This document shows, one piece after another, positions 1 through 6,163 of a stretch of DNA of 6,163 nt. Below the pieces are notes generated by a model. That model saw only the letters and a list, made by a program, of their open reading frames with translations. It did not search any database and was not told where the DNA came from. Each line of letters begins with the position of its first letter. Position 1 is the stretch's first letter. This DNA is from Bacteroidota bacterium (GTDB lineage: Bacteria; Bacteroidota; Bacteroidia; Bacteroidales; B18-G4), in NCBI GenBank assembly GCA_003648575.1, contig QMPN01000181.1, positions 1-6,163 on the forward strand, written 5' to 3'. The position numbers were made by a program, and so were the translations under genes.

Positions 1-23
1 CCCTTTTGAGACAGCCTCTTTTT
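1..23 (+). terminator. Partial terminator-like or IS-end-like sequence at the window edge
   Basis: The plus strand begins CCCTTTTGAGACAGCCTC and ends in a T-tract. That is what the 3' half of a strong hairpin terminator looks like when its 5' arm is cut off. Related GAGACAGCCTC sequences are, from memory, common in Bacteroidota intergenic inverted repeats and some IS ends. Bases 1-159 otherwise contain no gene I can support. Confidence 0.25.
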
Positions 24-119
24 CATAGAAGAGAGAAGAATGAAGAAGTGGATTGTAGAAGGAGAATGTAAAAGTTATATCTCTTGTCGTTATTTCTTCA
101 GTACGATAAGCGCTACAGT

Positions 120-150
120 GGCATTGATGATGCCCAACGCCTAGCGCCTA
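120..150. repeat. Short inverted repeat and tandem CGCCTA in the gyrB downstream spacer
   Basis: Bases 120-134 form a perfect 5-bp stem (GGCAT / TGATG / ATGCC). Immediately after it, CGCCTA occurs twice, at 138-143 and 145-150, as a near-tandem heptamer. With the stop-codon hairpin these give a second structured stretch, 3' of gyrB. No T-tract accompanies them and no function is assigned. Confidence 0.4.
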
Positions 151-2245
<2,095 letters not shown>

Positions 2246-2253
2246 ATGGGCAT

Positions 2254-3930
2254 TTAAAACGAGAAGCCGATACCCACCATCACATTGAGTTTTTGAACCG
2301 GATAGTTATACCACTTCTCGTAGCCCTGGTTGAGCAGGTTGTTGAGCTTTACAAAGGCCGAAAAGCGTTGGTTGATGCGGTATTCGGCACCCAGACCGAG
2401 GTCGAGCCAGCCCTTCATCTTCTCGGCTACCACATCCGTGCCTACGAAAGTACGTGCCTGCATGCCGCTCTGAGTAGTGAGGTTGGCACTCAGGGTAAGC
2501 TTCTTCTTCTTCACGATATAATAGGTCTCCAGCGAAGCAGTCAGGCCGGGCTTCTGCCAGGCTTTTTCTTCCTTGTCCATGGAATAGGTGTAGAAACCTG
2601 CCTTTAATATGAGCCCGAAGTCGGATTTGCTCCTGAACCCCAGCTCACCATTCACCTGGAAGAGGCTTCCTTTGTCGTAGATCACCTCAAAGGTGTTTCC
2701 CAGGACAGTTGAAGTGTCGGTCACGAAGAGGGGCATATCCTCTATGGTGCTGTGCCTGGCCTGTATGTTGAAATCGACAATTTCGGTGATCCTTCCACGC
2801 ACACCGCCAAACACCTCAAACTTATGGTTGGTATAGTGCAGCGGAATGATGGAATTTATGAATGGATTCTCGCTGCTGAGTCCTTCAAAGCTATTCTTCT
2901 TCAATCCGCCTTCAATACCGGCATACACAACGATCATGTCTTCCAGCAGGCTGGCCTCCGCCCTCACCACCGGGTAGAGGTGAAATTTTGATGCTGTATC
3001 CATCCTGTAATCGGCCTGCAGGCCAATGTATATCCTGTATGGGCTCAGGTCCATATCGAAAAATGGCCTGGCACTGAAGATGCCTGCATTATGATCGGTC
3101 AGGCTGTCCTTGTTCATGTAGTAGTCGAGGCGCAGGTCGAGCCCGAGCTCCTGCCCGCGGCCGTTGTCGAACATATCCCATTTTTTGGAGATCCCCGGCA
3201 TGAAGAACAATCCGGTCTCCTTGCTGTCGATCTTATCGAAATAATAATATCCGTCGAGGATCACATAATAGTTGAATGCATCATCAGCCTCATTGTCGCT
3301 TTCCACGCCCAGGTTGAAGCCGATGCGCTGGTATACCTGCTTGATGTCATCATCCGGGACATCCAGCCCGGGATAATCATCCGGTTTAAAGCCATAGCGG
3401 TACACCATATTCCGTTTATAATCCACTTTGGCACCCAGAGCCCCGCCCGTGAAAAATTTCGTGCCATAGGCCTCCACAAGGGTGTTGCTGTATTTGCTGG
3501 TTGCATAATCCTTGATCTGCCCGAAGGAAGAGATATGCCCGATATGTGCCCCGGCATTGAATTCGTCCGATTGCAGGCTATTCACCCAGAGCTCGACATA
3601 AGGTGTATAATAATTCCCGAAGCCTGCTCTCAGGTGGCTCCTGTACAGGTCTTTGCTCGGCTCACCGGGTACCCGTGAAGGATTGGGCTTTTCCGGTGCT
3701 ACGGTGGTGTTTAGCCGCTCCGACTTGATGTCGTATTCGATCTCCGGCAGGGCGCCGCTCTCCTCCAGCTTGATCCTGGGGTTGCGGTTGATCTTCTGCG
3801 CACTGGTCACCGTCGGGTTATAGGGTGCTATGATGGTCACCTCCTCATTTTTCTCCTGTGCCTGCGCTCCACCCGCCACAAACAGTGATACCATGAGCAG
3901 CATGCTGATAAAAGTGATTACCGGCTTCAT
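2254..3930 (-). CDS. Outer-membrane beta-barrel protein, TonB-dependent-receptor-like without visible plug domain
   Basis: This is a 558-residue protein. Residues 1-24 are a signal peptide: Lys2, a hydrophobic core (about 4-19), and an AQA|Q signal peptidase I site. Residues 29-53 (EEVTIIAPYNPTVTSAQKIN and on) form a soluble segment resembling a TonB box and the N-terminus of Bacteroidota proteins usually annotated as TonB-dependent receptors. A Pro-rich linker (79-92) follows. From about residue 95 to the end, alternating hydrophobic/polar strands rich in Tyr, Phe and Gly are typical of a barrel, e.g. AGFGNYYTPYVELWV and GLDLRLDYYM. The C-terminal region (FVKLNNLLNQGYEKWYNYP, then a last strand ending GIGFSF) resembles the end of TonB-dependent receptors, with the terminal Phe of a BAM recognition signal. 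The approximately 130-residue plug expected before such a barrel is not recognisable. An in-frame ATG at 3960 would add ten residues (MIFQKNKQAN); 3930 is chosen because it puts the signal peptide at the N-terminus. The gene is probably co-transcribed with the TPR gene. Substrate and function are unknown; a plain porin or assembly factor is an alternative. Confidence 0.85.
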   Translation of the reverse strand: MKPVITFISMLLMVSLFVAGGAQAQEKNEEVTIIAPYNPTVTSAQKINRNPRIKLEESGALPEIEYDIKSERLNTTVAPEKPNPSRVPGEPSKDLYRSHLRAGFGNYYTPYVELWVNSLQSDEFNAGAHIGHISSFGQIKDYATSKYSNTLVEAYGTKFFTGGALGAKVDYKRNMVYRYGFKPDDYPGLDVPDDDIKQVYQRIGFNLGVESDNEADDAFNYYVILDGYYYFDKIDSKETGLFFMPGISKKWDMFDNGRGQELGLDLRLDYYMNKDSLTDHNAGIFSARPFFDMDLSPYRIYIGLQADYRMDTASKFHLYPVVRAEASLLEDMIVVYAGIEGGLKKNSFEGLSSENPFINSIIPLHYTNHKFEVFGGVRGRITEIVDFNIQARHSTIEDMPLFVTDTSTVLGNTFEVIYDKGSLFQVNGELGFRSKSDFGLILKAGFYTYSMDKEEKAWQKPGLTASLETYYIVKKKKLTLSANLTTQSGMQARTFVGTDVVAEKMKGWLDLGLGAEYRINQRFSAFVKLNNLLNQGYEKWYNYPVQKLNVMVGIGFSF

Positions 3931-3981
3931 ATTGGCTTGTTTATTTTTTTGAAAGATCATATCAGGCTTATGTCTAAATGA
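3931..3981 (-). promoter_or_regulatory. Spacer between the TPR stop and the barrel start; A-rich translation leader
   Basis: There are 51 bases between the TPR TAA (3984-3982) and the preferred barrel ATG (3930). No hairpin with a T-tract and no TAnnTTTG element is seen, supporting co-transcription. Bases just before the ATG are A-rich (CAAAAAAATAAACAAG on the sense strand) without a Shine-Dalgarno motif, as usual in Bacteroidota. An upstream in-frame ATG at 3960 lies within this stretch. Confidence 0.5.
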
Positions 3982-6163
3982 TTATAATGTATCCCCAGTG
4001 TTTACGGGTGTTTGCTGTTCTTCCAGGCCCTTGAGCTTACGGGCAGCGATCTCGCCCAGCTCGGGTCCGCGATAGTTCTCCACGATGCTCTTCAGGGTTT
4101 CCCTGGCCTGGAACTCATTGTCGGTGGCCAGGTACACGTCCGACAGAAGCAGGAAGCCTTTGGCTACCCAGTAGTCGTAGGAAGCATAGCTCTCGCTGAG
4201 CTCGAAGATGCCATTCTCGGCTTCGGTGTACTTGCCCATCACAAAGTCAATATAGGCTACCATATACTTGGATTCGGCACCGATGAGATAATCGTCAAGC
4301 TTCTCGCTGATGTTATATTCGACACGTGCATTTTCGAGGTTGTCCAGGGCATAGTACGACTGCGCCATGATAAAATGTGCTTTGTTGATACGCGCATCAT
4401 CTACCTTGTCGTTGCCCAGCATCAGCATGGCGGAGGTGATGGCATCGGCCCAGTTCCTGAGCTCGAAATTACAGTCGGTGATGCCTTCCAGGGCTTCCAT
4501 CTCATACTCTTTCAGTTCAGAGAATCCCGACATGCGTGAGTAATATTTCAGTGCCTTTTCCCATGCTTCCATCATCATGCTCAGGCGTGCTGCCTGCAGG
4601 AGGCTGTTGCCGCTGAATTCGGAAGTGGGCTGTGCGATCACATGTTCGAGGTCTTTCAGGGCTTCTTCACGATTCCCGTTCTTCAGCTCACATTCAGCCT
4701 TGTAATAGCTGGCATTCACCGAAAAGCTCCCATAGGGGAAGCGCTCGAGGTAGGCGCCAAAGGCCTGCACTGCTTCGAGGCAGTCATTATCCATGTAAAC
4801 GTTCTCAGCTGCGATATAGGTGATGGAATCCTGCTCCGACACCGTAACATCGGCAAAGGATAGTCCTTCAGCATAAGCGTAGTATTCGCTCACCTTGTTC
4901 TGGTCCATGTATATGTTCCGTATGCTGTTGAGCGCCTCACGCGATTCCGCGGTGTTGGGATATTTCTCCACCACCTTCTTGAGCACGCTGAGGGCCTTGG
5001 CATTCTGGTTCTCATTATAATATATGAGCCCGCTCTTCAGCATCGACTTCACCGCAAAGCGGCTGTTCGGATGGTCGGTCACCAGCCTGTTGAACCAGCT
5101 GAGGGCATCATTGTTCTTGCTCAGCAGCATATAGGTCACCGCCAGCTCATACTTGGCATCATCGGTATATGTCGATTTGCCCTGTCCGTTGATCAGCTCC
5201 TTGAGGGTACGGGTCTTGTCGTTGAACAGGCCCGAGGCACCCTGTGTGATGGCCTTCTGGTAGAGGGCATAGTCTGACTTCCCGTTACCGGAGCGGATGG
5301 CCTTGTTATAATAGCTGATGGCCTGGTTATAGTCCTTCCTGATGAAGTAGCAGTCGCCCAGCCTCAGCAAGGCGTTGCCCTCCAGCTTGGCATCTTTCCT
5401 GCCGCGGTAGTTCACGAACTTCCCAAACCAGGTGATGGCAGTGCCGTATTCTTTCTTGTTGAAGTAGGTATAGCCCAGGTTGTAGTAGGCGTTGCTGTAG
5501 CCTTCCACCTTCTCAGCCCCCGGCCTGTCGAGAAACTCCTTATAATATTTTATCGCCGCCCAGGCATTGTTCTGGCGGTAGAAGGCCTCACCGATCCACA
5601 GGTTAGACTCCGCAGCGATAAACTGGTCGTGGTCTTCCAGACTGGCCTTTTTAAAGAGGTCGATGGCAGCTTCATAATCGCCTGCATTGAAGAGCTCTAT
5701 GCCACGGTAGAAGCAGATCTTCTGATAGGCCTCCTGCAGGGCGCCGCTCCTGGCCTTGATACGTTCCACCGAGCTCAGGGCATCCTTGAAATTGCGTGTA
5801 GAAAGGTAGAGGTTGGCCAGGTATTCGTAGGCTTCCTCCGTACGTGCTGATTCAGGGTACTGTTCAATATAATCTTCCAGTGCCGTGATGGCTGTATTGT
5901 AAGGGTCGCTGGCCACCTCTATGCTCAGCTTGGCGTAGTTGAAAAGGGCGTCTTCGGCTATGCCGGGATCGAAATCCATCTTCTGCGCCGCAGAAAAGGC
6001 ATTGGAAGCAAATTTTTTCTGTCCTGTCTTTAAGTAGCAGTATCCCAGGTGGTAGTAGGCATTCTGTGTGAGCTGGTCTTCCTCGCCAATGGCCTCCTGG
6101 AAATTCTGTATCGCAGCCCTGTAGTTTTCTGTCATGAAGAAGGTATATCCCAGCTGGTAGGCC
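3982..6163 (-). CDS. Large tetratricopeptide-repeat (TPR) protein, C-terminal part (5' end outside the window)
   Basis: The reading frame is open to the right edge, and the nine codons before the first in-window ATG (6135) already encode a TPR helix (AYQLGYTFF). That Met is therefore internal and the true start is off-window. The visible 726 residues are almost entirely alpha-helical repeats of about 34-40 residues, roughly 17-19 units, with the usual small/aromatic pattern. Clear units start near in-window residues 1, 33, 110, 148, 185, 223, 262, 335, 372 and 482. Several end in YPxS/HPNS-type turns (EQYPESA, DHPNSRF, EKYPNTA) as in YbgF/CpoB- and BamD-like periplasmic TPR proteins. The tail (EEQQTPVNTGDTL) is polar and there is no membrane segment in view. 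TPR arrays are protein-binding scaffolds; no catalytic motif is visible. The next gene, 51 bases downstream, is an outer-membrane barrel, so a periplasmic or outer-membrane-associated partner role is inferred. A signal peptide or lipobox cannot be checked because the N-terminus is missing. Specific function unknown. Confidence 0.85.
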   Translation of the reverse strand, partial: AYQLGYTFFMTENYRAAIQNFQEAIGEEDQLTQNAYYHLGYCYLKTGQKKFASNAFSAAQKMDFDPGIAEDALFNYAKLSIEVASDPYNTAITALEDYIEQYPESARTEEAYEYLANLYLSTRNFKDALSSVERIKARSGALQEAYQKICFYRGIELFNAGDYEAAIDLFKKASLEDHDQFIAAESNLWIGEAFYRQNNAWAAIKYYKEFLDRPGAEKVEGYSNAYYNLGYTYFNKKEYGTAITWFGKFVNYRGRKDAKLEGNALLRLGDCYFIRKDYNQAISYYNKAIRSGNGKSDYALYQKAITQGASGLFNDKTRTLKELINGQGKSTYTDDAKYELAVTYMLLSKNNDALSWFNRLVTDHPNSRFAVKSMLKSGLIYYNENQNAKALSVLKKVVEKYPNTAESREALNSIRNIYMDQNKVSEYYAYAEGLSFADVTVSEQDSITYIAAENVYMDNDCLEAVQAFGAYLERFPYGSFSVNASYYKAECELKNGNREEALKDLEHVIAQPTSEFSGNSLLQAARLSMMMEAWEKALKYYSRMSGFSELKEYEMEALEGITDCNFELRNWADAITSAMLMLGNDKVDDARINKAHFIMAQSYYALDNLENARVEYNISEKLDDYLIGAESKYMVAYIDFVMGKYTEAENGIFELSESYASYDYWVAKGFLLLSDVYLATDNEFQARETLKSIVENYRGPELGEIAARKLKGLEEQQTPVNTGDTL
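5471..6063 (-). repeat. DNA-level similarity between two TPR units (5471-5493 and 6041-6063)
   Basis: These two 23-base segments are identical at 20 of 23 positions and encode NAYYNLGY and NAYYHLGY, helix A of two TPR units exactly 190 residues (about five repeats) apart. A shorter relative lies at 6146-6163 (AYQLGY). This may record duplication of a block of repeats, or simply conserved residues with a shared codon preference. Confidence 0.35.

Noticed and set aside
90..140. A 16-codon minus-strand stretch, ALGIINATVALIVLKK, between two in-frame stops just downstream of gyrB
   Set aside because: It looks like a small hydrophobic tail but has no ATG, is closed by TAG immediately upstream, and would need a TTG start or a frameshift. 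Probably chance or a relic.
40..144. A 34-codon plus-strand frame starting MKKWIVEGECK after a purine-rich run
   Set aside because: It is short, has no recognised homologue or promoter, and ends in low-information sequence. The purine run (27-48) could be chance. It cannot be excluded but is not supported enough to call.
3091..3678. A 195-codon plus-strand open frame opposite the barrel gene
   Set aside because: It is antisense to a convincing secreted barrel protein, its translation has no recognisable domain, and no promoter or ribosome site supports it.
4012..4539. A 175-codon plus-strand open frame opposite the TPR gene
   Set aside because: Its valine- and leucine-rich translation is what antisense reading of TPR codons produces; there is no independent evidence for a gene.
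6133..6135. The ATG at 6135 as the start of the TPR protein
   Set aside because: Codons upstream remain open to the window edge and encode the first helix of a TPR unit, so this Met is internal.

Overview
The window is a piece of a Bacteroidota chromosome, probably class Bacteroidia. This rests on three things: a short GyrB (about 653 residues) without the insert of the enterobacterial protein; an outer-membrane barrel and giant TPR protein pair of a kind I recall from that phylum; and AT-rich leaders without clear Shine-Dalgarno sites but with a TAnnTTTG-type promoter element. Base composition is moderate. I see no mobile element gene, tRNA, rRNA or CRISPR array.

All three genes lie on the minus strand, so transcription runs from the right edge to the left. 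At 6163-3982 is the C-terminal 726 residues of a very large tetratricopeptide-repeat protein whose start lies beyond the window. Fifty-one bases later comes an outer-membrane beta-barrel protein (3930-2254) with a signal peptide, a TonB-box-like N-terminal segment, no visible plug domain and a C-terminal Phe. These two very likely form one transcription unit and are read here as an envelope module of unknown function. A 132-base spacer (2122-2253) then precedes gyrB (2121-160), the ATPase/TOPRIM subunit of DNA gyrase, complete with all key catalytic motifs.

The 2122-2253 spacer is unusually structured. Four short inverted repeats abut one another, each separated by one base, and probably include the terminator of the barrel operon. 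They run into a 23-bp imperfect tandem duplication that carries the likely gyrB -7 element. The gyrB stop codon sits in the apex of a near-perfect 10-bp hairpin. The last 150 bases (1-150) hold no gene I can support, only small repeats and, at the edge, what looks like half of a terminator-like or IS-end-like inverted repeat.

Most of the window is ordinary core-genome content. The parts deserving a second look are the uncharacterised TPR/barrel pair and the non-coding structures on both sides of gyrB.
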